Positions 24,777-33,971 are shown, counted from the first letter of the stretch. The stretch is DNA of 64,000 nt from an uncultured Lachnospiraceae bacterium (GCA_910588285.1 CAJUQB010000012.1:1357-65356), one strand, 5' to 3'. Notes: generated from the letters alone by a model not told the origin. Made by a program: numbers and translations.

Positions 24777-24923
24777 ATGAGAATTTTATTGATTAACAAT
24801 GTTCTCTAACCGAAAGTAGGTAGTGTGATGTACAAATGAAAGCAACTAGAAAACAGCGATAATGCGCTAAAATTATCATACGAATACAGGGTGGGAAACA
24901 GAGTGAGAGGGGAAAAGGAATGA
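24777..24923 (+). pseudogene. Remnant resembling the N-terminus of a glycosyltransferase
   Basis: ATG 24777 begins MRILLINNVL, a typical glycosyltransferase start, but stops after ten codons. Reading through two stops in the same frame gives weakly GT-like text (PKVGSVMYK, KQLENS) until 24923. It sits at the junction between the GC-rich conserved part and the AT-rich variable part of the locus. Probably a scar of gene replacement. Too short to be certain. Confidence 0.3.
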
Positions 24924-25987
24924 GTCATGGAAAAAGAATCGAATGGGTGGATGTAGTCAAGTATGTTTGCATCATTATGGTGATGCTTTCCCACCTTGAA
25001 ACGCAAACAGACATTTGGAGAGCGTTTTACACACCGTTCTTTTTGACAGCGTTTTTCTTTACGGCTGGGTATGTGTATAAGCCGAAAGGAAGCTTCAAAG
25101 AATTTTTGTATTCAAAGTTCAGGCAGCTGTTTGTGCCCTGGTTGGTGTTTAGTGTGTTTGATCTTCTTCTTTCACAGGTGCTGTCATTTAATGTGCATGA
25201 AAGTTTAGCTGTAGAACTAAAATGGAATTTTCTTCAGATCCGAGGACAAGGAGATCAGATTTGGTTTGTTGCGGCACTGTTCATCGCGTTTATCCCATTT
25301 TACTTCTTTATAAAAAAGTATGAAACCATCTCTGAAAAAAATAATCGGGGGAGGTACAGCAAGAAATATTTGATTGCAATTGCAGTGGCGTGGCTGCTCT
25401 CGTTCATTAGTATTTTGTACACACGACTTGTTCCTGCATATGCTTTACCGTGGAACAGCACAGCGTTGCCGTGGCATATTGAGTATATGTTCCAGGCAAT
25501 GTTCTATATGGTTCTTGGATATTATTTCCGACATAATTTTGAAGGACTGCTTGATAGACATAATACTTCAATGACGAGGATTGCAGCGGCTATCCTGTAC
25601 GTCTTGATTGTTTTTGTTCCGTTCTTTGCAAAGATAGAAATGTCCACAGTGGCCGATATTATTTATCAGTATATAGCATCGTTTATTGGAATTGTCACAT
25701 TGATTATGATTGCAAAGAAGGTAAAGAGCAATAAATACATCAATTATGTGGGACAGAATACATTGATCTATTTTGCACTGCATGGAAAAGTATATAGTGT
25801 TATTCAGACCGTATTGAAGAAAGCAGCAGCTGGATTCTATACAGCAATTTTGAATAACACGGTGGTATCATCCGTTTTTTGCTTTGCGTTGTCGCTGGTT
25901 TTATCAGTCGTTCTGATAGTACCGGCATACATCATTAACAGATGGCTCCCGTTTATTGTTGGAAGGAGCAGAGAAAAACAACGATAA
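24920..25987 (+). CDS. Acyltransferase family 3 membrane protein (O-acetyltransferase-like)
   Basis: This 355-residue membrane protein has about ten hydrophobic helices. It begins with the typical segment RIEWVDVVKYVCIIMVMLSHL, where a His in the first helix is the probable catalytic residue. PFFLTAFFFTAGYVY and KFRQLFVPWLVF follow, as in acyltransferase-3 proteins. It would transfer acetyl or another acyl group to a sugar of the polysaccharide. GAAAAGGA precedes ATG 24920. It is one of two intact and one broken acyltransferases in the locus. Confidence 0.85.
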   Translation: MSHGKRIEWVDVVKYVCIIMVMLSHLETQTDIWRAFYTPFFLTAFFFTAGYVYKPKGSFKEFLYSKFRQLFVPWLVFSVFDLLLSQVLSFNVHESLAVELKWNFLQIRGQGDQIWFVAALFIAFIPFYFFIKKYETISEKNNRGRYSKKYLIAIAVAWLLSFISILYTRLVPAYALPWNSTALPWHIEYMFQAMFYMVLGYYFRHNFEGLLDRHNTSMTRIAAAILYVLIVFVPFFAKIEMSTVADIIYQYIASFIGIVTLIMIAKKVKSNKYINYVGQNTLIYFALHGKVYSVIQTVLKKAAAGFYTAILNNTVVSSVFCFALSLVLSVVLIVPAYIINRWLPFIVGRSREKQR

Positions 25988-26000
25988 GGAAATTAAAAAT

Positions 26001-27197
26001 ATGAAAGCCCTACTACTCAATAAATTTTTACACCCCAACGGCGGATCAGAAACCTACATTTTTAAGCTAGGTGAGGCACTGGAACAGCACGGTCATGAGG
26101 TGCAGTTCTTTGGTATGGAGCATGAAGGCCGCTGTGTTGGCAACCGGGTCAATGCTTATACATCCGACATGGATTTTCATGGCGGCAGCAAGCTGTCGAA
26201 GCTGACCTATCCGATCAAAACTATTTACAGCAGCGAAGCCCGGAAGAAGCTGCGGCTGGTGCTGGATGACTTCCAGCCGGATGTCTGCCATCTGAATAAC
26301 TTCAACTACCAGCTGACCCCTTCGATCATCTTGGAGATCGTGAAGTGGCGGAAAAAGACTAGGCATAAGTGTAAGATCGTTTTCACGGCACATGATTACC
26401 AGCTGGTCTGTCCGAACCATATGCTGAATAATTCTGTGACCCATGAGAACTGTGAGAAGTGCCTCGGCGGTCACTTTATGAACTGCACCAAGGGTAAGTG
26501 CATCCATGGTTCGACTGCGAAGTCTATCATTGGCACGATGGAAGCAGAGTTCTGGAAACTGAAAGGAACTTACAAGTACATCGACACGATGATCTGCTGC
26601 TCCGAGTTCATGAAGAGCAAGATGGACAGCAATCCGCTGTTTGCTCAAAAGACCGTGGCAATGCACAACTTCATCGACAAGGTGGAGTGGAAAGAGGTGC
26701 AGAAGAAGGACTACGTCCTGTACTTCGGCCGCTTCTCCGAAGAAAAGGGGATCGGCACACTCATCAAGGTCTGCAAGGAACTGCCGGATGTACAGTTTAT
26801 CTTTGCCGGTACGGGGCCACTTGAGGAGAGTATCAAGGGCGTAAGTAACATTCAAAATGTTGGCTTCCAGAAGGGCGAAGCTTTGGAGAGGCTGATCCGT
26901 GAAGCACGGTTCTCCATTTATCCGTCTGAGTGGTATGAGAACTGCCCGTTCTCTGTGATGGAATCCCAGATGTACGGCACACCGGTGCTGGGTGCGGATA
27001 TCGGCGGCATCCCGGAACTGATTCAGGTTGGTAAGACTGGTGAGCTGTTTGGAAGTGGTAATGCTGGTGAGCTGAAGAAAAAAATTCAGAAGCTCTGGGA
27101 GAATAGAAGCTTGTGTGAGGAATACAGCAGGAAATGCAAGGGCATCAGCTTCGATATGATCGATGAGTATTACGAGAAAATTATGAAAGTTTATTGA
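26001..27197 (+). CDS. Glycosyltransferase family 4
   Basis: A 398-residue GT-B enzyme. The N-terminus MKALLLNKFLHPNGGSETYI has the donor/acceptor GGSE loop. Further motifs are TAHDYQLVCPNH with a Cys-containing insertion, FGRFSEEKGIGTLIKV and the EX7E-type WYENCPFSVMESQMYGTPV. The Cys-rich stretch (CEKCLGGHFMNCTKGKC) may bind a structural metal. Base composition is clearly higher in GC than the neighbours on both sides and matches the next two genes, suggesting these three came together from another genome. ATG 26001 follows AAGGA at ten bases. Sugar specificity is unknown. Confidence 0.9.
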   Translation: MKALLLNKFLHPNGGSETYIFKLGEALEQHGHEVQFFGMEHEGRCVGNRVNAYTSDMDFHGGSKLSKLTYPIKTIYSSEARKKLRLVLDDFQPDVCHLNNFNYQLTPSIILEIVKWRKKTRHKCKIVFTAHDYQLVCPNHMLNNSVTHENCEKCLGGHFMNCTKGKCIHGSTAKSIIGTMEAEFWKLKGTYKYIDTMICCSEFMKSKMDSNPLFAQKTVAMHNFIDKVEWKEVQKKDYVLYFGRFSEEKGIGTLIKVCKELPDVQFIFAGTGPLEESIKGVSNIQNVGFQKGEALERLIREARFSIYPSEWYENCPFSVMESQMYGTPVLGADIGGIPELIQVGKTGELFGSGNAGELKKKIQKLWENRSLCEEYSRKCKGISFDMIDEYYEKIMKVY

Positions 27198-27224
27198 TAC
27201 AAAAGAGAGATTGGGGTATTAAAA

Positions 27225-28412
27225 ATGGCTAACAATAGCGAAAAGAAATTGAATGGTACGGTTATTGTCACTTACCGCTGCAACGCTCGTTGCTCCATGT
27301 GCAACCGTTATAAAGCACCTTCTAAGCCGGAGGAGGAAATCAGCATTGAGACCATCAAGAAGCTGCCGAAGATGTATTTCACGAATATCACTGGCGGCGA
27401 ACCTTTTATCCGTACTGACCTGAAGGATATCGTGCGTGAGTTGTACAAGAAGTCCGACCGTATCGTTATTTCGACCAACGGTTTCTTCACAGACCGTATC
27501 GTTGATCTGTGCAAAGAGTTCCCTCAGATCGGTATCCGTATTTCCATTGAGGGTCTGGAGCAGACCAACAACGAGATCCGTGGCCTGCAGAACGGCTATC
27601 AGCGTGGCTATGGCACGCTGAAAAAGCTGCGTGAGATGGGTATGAAGGACGTTGGCTTTGGCATGACCGTTCAGGATAAGAATGCCCCTGACCTCGTTCC
27701 ACTGTACAAGATTTCTAATGAGATGGGCATGGAGTTTGCAACAGCTTCTCTGCACAACAGCTTCTACTTTGTTGAGGCAAAGAATATTATCCATGACCGT
27801 CCGATGGTTGCAAAGAATTTTGAGAATCTGGTCAATGAACTGCTCCGCAGCAACAGCCCGAAGAAGTGGTTCCGTGCATACTTTAATCAGGGTCTGATCA
27901 ACTACATCTATGGTCAGAAGCGTCTGCTGCCTTGCGATATGAGCTTTGATACTTTCTTCATTGATCCGTATGGCGATGTTATGCCTTGCAACGGAACCAA
28001 GGACAAGGAAGTCATGGGTAATCTGAATACCCAGAGCTGGGATGAGCTGTGGAACAGCCCGGAAGCAGAGAAAGTTCGTGCAAAGGTTCGTTGCTGCGAC
28101 CGTGACTGCTGGATGATTGGATCTGTTTCTCCGGCTATGCATAAGTATATCTGGAAGCCCGCTACCTGGGTTCTGGTACATAAGTTCAAGGCACTGTTCA
28201 CCAAGCATCCGTACTCTATGTACGAGCTGAAAATTTGCCGTGACTACCGTGACGGTAAAGTCACCAAAGAGGAACTCGATAAGTGCAGCACCTGCGATAT
28301 GAATTGTGTGATTAACAACGGTCTGAGTGAAGCGAGTAAAGAACAGCTGCGGCATAAGACCGGCGAGGAAATCGTGGATGCTGATATCGCACAGCAGATG
28401 GAGAATAAATGA
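27225..28412 (+). CDS. Radical SAM/SPASM-type protein within the polysaccharide locus
   Basis: This 395-residue protein has the radical SAM cluster motif C19-x3-C23-x2-C26 (YRCNARCSMC), the GGEPFIR motif near residue 58 and additional cysteines in LPCDMSFDTFF, VMPCNG, RCCDRDCWM and CSTCDMNC that fit auxiliary Fe-S clusters. No precursor peptide gene lies beside it. It is flanked by a glycosyltransferase and a broken UDP-glucose dehydrogenase gene of the same base composition. It might modify a sugar nucleotide, a lipid-linked sugar or a peptide substituent of the polymer; this cannot be decided here. Similar proteins occur in Firmicutes capsule loci, from memory. Confidence 0.85.
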   Translation: MANNSEKKLNGTVIVTYRCNARCSMCNRYKAPSKPEEEISIETIKKLPKMYFTNITGGEPFIRTDLKDIVRELYKKSDRIVISTNGFFTDRIVDLCKEFPQIGIRISIEGLEQTNNEIRGLQNGYQRGYGTLKKLREMGMKDVGFGMTVQDKNAPDLVPLYKISNEMGMEFATASLHNSFYFVEAKNIIHDRPMVAKNFENLVNELLRSNSPKKWFRAYFNQGLINYIYGQKRLLPCDMSFDTFFIDPYGDVMPCNGTKDKEVMGNLNTQSWDELWNSPEAEKVRAKVRCCDRDCWMIGSVSPAMHKYIWKPATWVLVHKFKALFTKHPYSMYELKICRDYRDGKVTKEELDKCSTCDMNCVINNGLSEASKEQLRHKTGEEIVDADIAQQMENK

Positions 28413-28987
28413 TGTATGAACAGACAGAGGTAAGAACACGAGAAAAATGGATCGATGATGTAAAAGTCATTGCCTGCCTCGATCCGCGTATTGGCAGCCG
28501 CTACAACAACCCGTCTTTCGGTTATGGCGGATATTGCATGCCGAAAGATACCAAGTAGCTACTGGCAAACTATGCGGATGTGATGGAAAACCTGATTGAA
28601 GCCGAAAGCAATAGAACTCGTAAAGATTTCATCGCTGATCGTGTTTTGGAAATTGCCGGTGCATATCAGGCAAATGACAGTTGAGATGAGAGTAAAGAAA
28701 AAGAGGTTGTTGTCGGTGTTTATCGTCTGACCATGAAGAGCAATAGCGATAACTTCCCCCAGAGTTCTATCCAGGGTGTCATGAAGCGCATCAAAGCTAA
28801 GGGTGCTACTGTAATTATTTATGAACCGACTTTGAAAGATGGCGAGAAGTTTTTTGGCTCGATGGTTGTAAATAATTCGGATGAGTTCAAGAAGCAGAGT
28901 CAGGCCATTATCGCAAACCGCTATGATAAGTGCTTGGATGATGTAAAAGAGAAAGTATGCACGAGAGATATTTTTAGACACGATTAA
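28412..28987 (+). pseudogene. Broken UDP-glucose 6-dehydrogenase, C-terminal part
   Basis: One continuous frame reads as the C-terminal half of a UDP-glucose/GDP-mannose dehydrogenase: IGSRYNNPSFGYGGYCMPKD (the catalytic Cys region), ESNRTRKDFIADRVLEIAG, VVVGVYRLTMKS and IIANRYDKCLDDV. It is interrupted by TAG 28556-28558 and TGA 28682-28684, and the N-terminal NAD-binding domain is absent. The first 20 codons (MYEQTEVRTREKW) do not fit well and may be fused sequence. Without this enzyme UDP-glucuronate must come from elsewhere or is no longer part of the polymer. Base composition matches the two genes upstream. Confidence 0.85.
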
Positions 28988-29002
28988 AGAGAGGATACGA
29001 TA

Positions 29003-30037
29003 ATGCCTTTGAAAGATAAAAACTATGATATGGTGGATCTCTGCAAATTTATTGCGTGTATCTGCATTGTATGTATCCATACAGCTGCTTTTTCTGATTT
29101 TGTAAGCGGGGGGTACTACTATGTCGCGAGTTGTGTATTTAGAATTGCAGTTCCATTCTTTTTTGTGACAAGCGGCTTTTTCTATGGAAGAAAGCTGACC
29201 CGCGGAACAACGGGAAAAAGAAAAAATCTTTTGTGCCGATATATAAAACGACTTGGAATTCCACTGATTTTTTGGGAAATAGTGAATATTGCAATCGAAG
29301 TCCTAAAGCAGTTGTTTATCAAGAAACTTTCTGTCGGGGCTGTTATTAGGAATGTTGTGCAGTCGATTGTTTTTTACCCATATGGTGCATTATGGTATGT
29401 GCAGGCCTTGTTGATAGCTGTAATTATAATTACCTATGTTTATGAGAGAGGCTGGTTAAATGAGTGCCTCTTAATTTCAGCTGGATTATATTTGATTGGT
29501 TTGCTTGGAAATACCTATTATTTTTTAGTTGCCGGAACCGGATTGCAGAAGATCGTTGATAAATATTTGACTGTGTTTGTGTCAACACGAAATGCTGTAT
29601 TTGTTGCACTTTACTTTGTATCTGCAGGAGTGCGGATTGCGGAGTATATTGAGAAAAACGGAAGCTTCAAAGTGAAAAGATGGCATACGGCAGTATTGTA
29701 TTGCTTGTTTGTACTGGAAACCTTTGTAGTGAAAAATTACAGTAGTGCAGATGATAAATCGATGTTTATTGCATTCCTTGTATTGATTCCAGCACTGTTT
29801 ATTACGGTAGAGGAGAGTAACCTTAAAGTAAAAAATGCAAAACTGCTTCGTTCGTATAGTACAGGGATTTACTTTATGCATAAAGCGGTAATCCATATAT
29901 GGCTGCTAGCATTTTCCTTGATTGATTTTGAGGTAGGAGAAACGGCAGAGTTTGTTATTGTATTCGCAAGTTGTTTTATTGCTTGTAGCGTCGCTTATAA
30001 AATTAATAATAAGAAAATTAATATGCTTATCAAATGA
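29003..30037 (+). CDS. Acyltransferase family 3 membrane protein
   Basis: This 344-residue membrane protein has about ten helices and the family start YDMVDLCKFIACICIVCIHT, with the putative catalytic His at the end of the first helix. Further features are VPFFFVTSGFFYG and RYIKRLGIPLIFWEIVN. It probably O-acylates the polysaccharide or its lipid-linked repeat unit. AGAGAGGATACGATA precedes ATG 29003. It is AT-rich like the following genes, unlike the three features before it, so a composition boundary falls at about 28990. Confidence 0.85.
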   Translation: MPLKDKNYDMVDLCKFIACICIVCIHTAAFSDFVSGGYYYVASCVFRIAVPFFFVTSGFFYGRKLTRGTTGKRKNLLCRYIKRLGIPLIFWEIVNIAIEVLKQLFIKKLSVGAVIRNVVQSIVFYPYGALWYVQALLIAVIIITYVYERGWLNECLLISAGLYLIGLLGNTYYFLVAGTGLQKIVDKYLTVFVSTRNAVFVALYFVSAGVRIAEYIEKNGSFKVKRWHTAVLYCLFVLETFVVKNYSSADDKSMFIAFLVLIPALFITVEESNLKVKNAKLLRSYSTGIYFMHKAVIHIWLLAFSLIDFEVGETAEFVIVFASCFIACSVAYKINNKKINMLIK

Positions 30038-30052
30038 AATGGTGGAGGAATT

Positions 30053-31090
30053 ATGAAAGCAAGAAATATTGCAATGTTTGATAGTAACAAAGAAGAAGCA
30101 GAAGACTTTATAAAAGGCCTAGAACAATCAACAGGATTGTCGTGGGAGGCCCTTGTTTATACGGCCAATAAAGGAAGAAAAAACAAATTTGGAAATGCTG
30201 TCAGATATTTCAAGTATTTTGCTTTTCCGTTTAAGGTCTTTCTCCATCGAAAAGAATATGACAACGTTGTTGGATGGCAGGCGTTTTACGGCTTGTTGTT
30301 TGCCTTTTATAGCAGACTATTTCATGTTAAAAAGACTAATATGCTTTTAATAAAGAACTTTACATATAAGCCAAAGAAGGGATTCATTGGAAAAAAATAT
30401 TTTCGCTTTATGAACTACATTGTCAAAAGCAAATATATTGATGTATTTGTTTGTACATCGCAAACATTTTGCGATTACTGTGCAGAGGTATTTAACGAGC
30501 CGAAAGAACGATTTGTCTTTCTTCCTTTTGGAGTCAATGACTTTACAAAGAGAGTCGATATGACAAAGCCGGGAACGAACGACTATATACTTTCCCTGGG
30601 GCGAAGCAACAGAGATTGGGATTTCCTTATCAACAGTTTGGCAGAAACAAAGTATCCCGTTAGAATCGTTTGCGATGAGCTACACAAAGATAATTTGCCG
30701 GAAAATATTAAAATTTATAATGATGTATGGGGAGACAGAGCCTTTGAATTCATTAAAAATTGTAGATTTATGATTATTCCGATTATGGACGGAAAAATTG
30801 GATCAGGAGAAACTGTATTACTCCAAACAATGTCGTTCTCAAAGCCGATAATCATCACTAAGCCCAGCTGTCTTGCAGACGATTATGTGGCAGATGGCGA
30901 GACGGGGCTGGTTGCTGAAAAGAATAAGAATGAATTGGTTTCTGCTGTTGACCGCTTGTGGAATGATTCTGACCTCTACAATAAGATATCACGTAATTGC
31001 AGAAAACTGTATGAGAATAAGCACTCGCTACTAAGCTACGGAAAATATGTAGGGAACACGTTAATTGAAAAGGGCGTTCTCAAAAGATAA
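30053..31090 (+). CDS. Glycosyltransferase, GT4-like
   Basis: A 345-residue protein with a divergent N-terminal half and a C-terminal GT-B donor domain: YILSLGRSNRDWDFLINSL, then IIPIMDGKIGSGETVLLQTMSFSKP, which resembles the EX7E region of family 4. No signal or membrane segment is seen, so it acts on the cytoplasmic face. TGGAGGAATT precedes ATG 30053. It probably adds one sugar of the repeat unit; donor unknown. Confidence 0.82.
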   Translation: MKARNIAMFDSNKEEAEDFIKGLEQSTGLSWEALVYTANKGRKNKFGNAVRYFKYFAFPFKVFLHRKEYDNVVGWQAFYGLLFAFYSRLFHVKKTNMLLIKNFTYKPKKGFIGKKYFRFMNYIVKSKYIDVFVCTSQTFCDYCAEVFNEPKERFVFLPFGVNDFTKRVDMTKPGTNDYILSLGRSNRDWDFLINSLAETKYPVRIVCDELHKDNLPENIKIYNDVWGDRAFEFIKNCRFMIIPIMDGKIGSGETVLLQTMSFSKPIIITKPSCLADDYVADGETGLVAEKNKNELVSAVDRLWNDSDLYNKISRNCRKLYENKHSLLSYGKYVGNTLIEKGVLKR

Positions 31091-31103
31091 AGGAAAATAG
31101 GAT

Positions 31104-31421
31104 ATGATAAATGAAGTATGTGTATTGATACTCTTAGTATGCATGGGAATCTTGTATGTAGTGCATCGGTTTTGTATGGCAGATAATAGAAAACAATGTG
31201 TTATAACGCGTGAGGGTATATTTGTTCAGAGCGTCGTGGCTTTTATTTTTGAAAACAGTACGCCATTTACTGTATGGCTAGTGCCTTGTCTTGGCTTTAT
31301 ATATGGAATATGTCTGGCTGAAAACGGGTCTAAGATTGTAGAATGGCTAGAGAAGCAGAAATGCTTTGATTGGCAGACGATACTCCTTTTTAGTCTCTCG
31401 ATTGTAATCGTGGGGGAGTAA
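31104..31421 (+). CDS. Short membrane protein, possibly an acyltransferase fragment
   Basis: A 105-residue protein with three hydrophobic segments (VCVLILLVCMGILYVVHRF, PFTVWLVPCLGFIYGICLA, TILLFSLSIVIVGE). The middle segment with following AENGSKIVEWLEKQ recalls the central helices of acyltransferase-3 proteins, which suggests an internal fragment of a longer gene. It has a weak ribosome site (AAGGAAAATAGG) and is followed directly by a degraded glycosyltransferase. It could be a non-functional leftover. I do not assign a function. Confidence 0.4.
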   Translation: MINEVCVLILLVCMGILYVVHRFCMADNRKQCVITREGIFVQSVVAFIFENSTPFTVWLVPCLGFIYGICLAENGSKIVEWLEKQKCFDWQTILLFSLSIVIVGE

Positions 31422-31422
31422 A

Positions 31423-31664
31423 CTTGGGCTGAATCATGATATTTCGTATAGTGAGTATTGTAAAATGATCTTGGATTCTGAAGTATCATTGGATTTGAAT
31501 AAAAAAGGGCAAGCTGCTTTGACTTTGCGAGTGATGGAAGCGAATTTCTTTGGAAATTTGAAAAAATAAAAGAATTCTTAGATATAGAATTTCAACCTTA
31601 CGTGCATGATGTTTTAATGAAATATGATCATAGTAGTTGGGGTGAACAGTTTAGTAGCGAGTGA
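31423..31664 (+). pseudogene. Degraded C-terminal fragment of a glycosyltransferase
   Basis: From 31423 to 31569 the reading LGLNHDISYSEYCKMILDSE ... GQAALTLRVMEANFFG resembles the conserved donor-site region of a capsule glycosyltransferase family (pattern Y-x-E-Y ... DSE ... G-x-TLRVME). After a frameshift near 31555, the text IKEFLDIEFQPYVHDVLMKY fits its C-terminal end, stopping at 31664. The N-terminal half is absent. The fragment follows the short membrane ORF, so this stretch is a graveyard of at least two genes. Confidence 0.5.
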
Positions 31665-31692
31665 ATTGTAAGAAAGGGCATAGGGATATGTA

Positions 31693-32712
31693 ATGGCAAA
31701 AATTAGCGTAATTATTCCAGTATATAAAGTTGAAAAATACTTATCAAGATGCATTGAAAGCGTTGTTAATCAAACGCTAGAGGATATTGAAATAGTGTTG
31801 GTAGATGATGGATCGCCTGATTTATGCCCCTCAATGTGTGATACCTATGCTAAAGAAGACAAACGAATTAAGGTGATTCACAAAAAAAATCAAGGACTTG
31901 GGTACGCTAGAAATAGTGGTATGGCAATTGCAACAGGCGAATATATTGCATTTCTTGATTCTGACGATTATATTCGCAGTGATATGTATGAAAAAATATA
32001 CGATGAGCTAAAAAGGACAAATGCAAATTGTTGCGTGACTGGATATATTGTGAAAAAGGATTCAGGAGAGGAAGTATATAAAAAAAATCCTCTAGGGACT
32101 ACAATATATGAGGGTACGGATATTATAAAAAGGGTGCTTGCTGGAATGCTTGGGTCAAAACCAGAGCAAGTTAGGGACACGGACGTTGGTATGTCAGTAT
32201 GGAAATGCGTATATAAAAGAGAAATTCTACAAAAAAATAAAATTTTTTTTCCATCGGAAAGAGAATTAATATCAGAAGATATAATTTTTCAGATTAGGGC
32301 CATACCATATGTGAAACGTGTCTGTACATTAACGGATGGTATGTATTATTATTGTGAAAATTTAACTTCTCAATCACTTACTAAGACATATTCAAAGGAT
32401 AAATTTGAACGATATAAAAAGCTCTATAATACAGAAATAGAAATGCTTTCAAAAATTGACTTCAGCGAGGAAACAAGACTTCGTGTCACAAGAATGTTCT
32501 TGGGAAACACGCGAGTGTGCATTAAGCAAATTTGTCAGTCAGCAGAACTTACCAAGTCGGAAAAGAAAGCTTTGCTTCGAATCATTTGTGACGATGATGA
32601 GATTCAAGACATCTTAAATTGGTACCCTTGGAAGGTAAATCCAGCAAAGCAAAAAGTGCTTACACTATTAATTAAAGGCAAATGTGTGCAACTAATTATG
32701 TGGTTAGCTTAA
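31693..32712 (+). CDS. Glycosyltransferase family 2
   Basis: A 339-residue GT-A enzyme. The N-terminal 110 residues are a textbook family 2 domain: ISVIIPVYKVEKYLSRCIES, IVLVDDGSPDLC and the metal-binding AFLDSDDYI. It uses a nucleotide sugar and adds one residue of the repeat unit on the cytoplasmic face. The C-terminal part is helical. Base composition is very AT-rich. Its weak ribosome site (AAAGGGCATAGGGATATGTA) is far from the ATG at 31693. Confidence 0.92.
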   Translation: MAKISVIIPVYKVEKYLSRCIESVVNQTLEDIEIVLVDDGSPDLCPSMCDTYAKEDKRIKVIHKKNQGLGYARNSGMAIATGEYIAFLDSDDYIRSDMYEKIYDELKRTNANCCVTGYIVKKDSGEEVYKKNPLGTTIYEGTDIIKRVLAGMLGSKPEQVRDTDVGMSVWKCVYKREILQKNKIFFPSERELISEDIIFQIRAIPYVKRVCTLTDGMYYYCENLTSQSLTKTYSKDKFERYKKLYNTEIEMLSKIDFSEETRLRVTRMFLGNTRVCIKQICQSAELTKSEKKALLRIICDDDEIQDILNWYPWKVNPAKQKVLTLLIKGKCVQLIMWLA

Positions 32713-32735
32713 GGCACAGGTTGGGAGGAAGAAAA

Positions 32736-33971
32736 TTGCTAAAAGTACTTTATGTGATATCAATGGCAGTGGCATTTTCTATGGAAGTCAATAAAGTGGC
32801 TTTGCCATTTTTTTTGAAATATGAAATTGCTATTGCTTGGATAGTAATTGCAATGATAGAAAGACATGGATTGATAAAATCTTATGAATTGAATCAATTT
32901 AGGCTGTTTTTAACTCCCATAGTATTTGCCTTTTTTTATACGATAGTTATTTGGATCGTAAATACACCAGAATATCTTACAGCTCATTATTATTCTCGCC
33001 TGATAAGCAATTTAGGGTGTATGCTTGTAATTGCAATATGTGCAATAATGGTGTGCCTTTTATTTGGCAAGGATGTAATAAAATTATCTTTTTGGGCATT
33101 GATTCTGACGATTGGATTTAATTTTATTGTTGTTTTTAGAGAATATGGATCGGCATTGATGATGACATACTTAAAAAATGTGTTTTCATTGAGCCAATTT
33201 GCGTATGGGACAACAATATCAAATATATCTTATGGACTTGAAATTCATGATGCGACCTTTGCAATGGGCATATTTCTTGTATATTTTATTTTTTATGAAG
33301 ATGCTTCTGTGGAAAAGAAAATTTTACACATCATTGCAACACTTATTGGGTCATATCTAGGATTTAAGCGAAATGAATTAATTGCAATTGTAGTTGTGAC
33401 AGTTGTTGCGATTGTTTTTATAAGAAAGAAGTCCAAGGATTTTTTGAAAACAAGCCAAATTCTTGGATTTGGAATGTTCATTGTAGGTATGCTATATGCG
33501 ATGTTGATAAAGAATATAGATATTGTACCTGCGTTTGTCAAGATTCTCGATATTGCAAGAATTAATTTGTATCATTTCTTGAGTGGGGAATACACCATCT
33601 CTCCATTTTATTTAGGAAAGGGCTATTCGTATATTAATCAGCGACTTGGCATAGAAACCAATTTACTAAATACATCGCACACTGATTTGGTGCGTGTATA
33701 TATTGAAATGGGTATATATGGATTTGGTTTATGGATATGGTATTATTTTGTTAATATTCCAAGAAAATTGTACATGGAATATTCAGAAAAAGCAGGAAAG
33801 TTTTTCTTGATGGGGACGTTCTATGTGTTCTCGACATACTTCTTAGATAATACGTTGATGTTGTTTGATAACCAATTTATATATTATTTAATTCCGTTAG
33901 CGTTGTGCTATAAGGAACGAGAACCAAAAGTTGTAGAAACACATAAAGTGCAGCGGAGGATAAAACAATGA
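32736..33971 (+). CDS. Polysaccharide polymerase (Wzy/O-antigen ligase-like membrane protein)
   Basis: This 411-residue protein has about ten to twelve transmembrane helices and a larger loop around residues 285-320 (YLGKGYSYINQRLGIETN ... NTSHTDLVRVYIEMG). The H-T-D-L-V-R motif before a helix is typical of O-antigen polymerase/ligase proteins. It is the only polymerase candidate in the locus and would join repeat units outside the membrane. I chose TTG 32736 because GGGAGGAAG lies just upstream; other starts would overlap the previous gene. It is coupled to the next gene by ATGA. Confidence 0.8.
   Translation: MLKVLYVISMAVAFSMEVNKVALPFFLKYEIAIAWIVIAMIERHGLIKSYELNQFRLFLTPIVFAFFYTIVIWIVNTPEYLTAHYYSRLISNLGCMLVIAICAIMVCLLFGKDVIKLSFWALILTIGFNFIVVFREYGSALMMTYLKNVFSLSQFAYGTTISNISYGLEIHDATFAMGIFLVYFIFYEDASVEKKILHIIATLIGSYLGFKRNELIAIVVVTVVAIVFIRKKSKDFLKTSQILGFGMFIVGMLYAMLIKNIDIVPAFVKILDIARINLYHFLSGEYTISPFYLGKGYSYINQRLGIETNLLNTSHTDLVRVYIEMGIYGFGLWIWYYFVNIPRKLYMEYSEKAGKFFLMGTFYVFSTYFLDNTLMLFDNQFIYYLIPLALCYKEREPKVVETHKVQRRIKQ

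Noticed and set aside
27219..28439. 406-codon open frame on the minus strand
   Set aside because: It is the exact antisense of the radical SAM gene, without a ribosome site or recognisable motifs; it results from the GC-rich codon use of the plus-strand gene.
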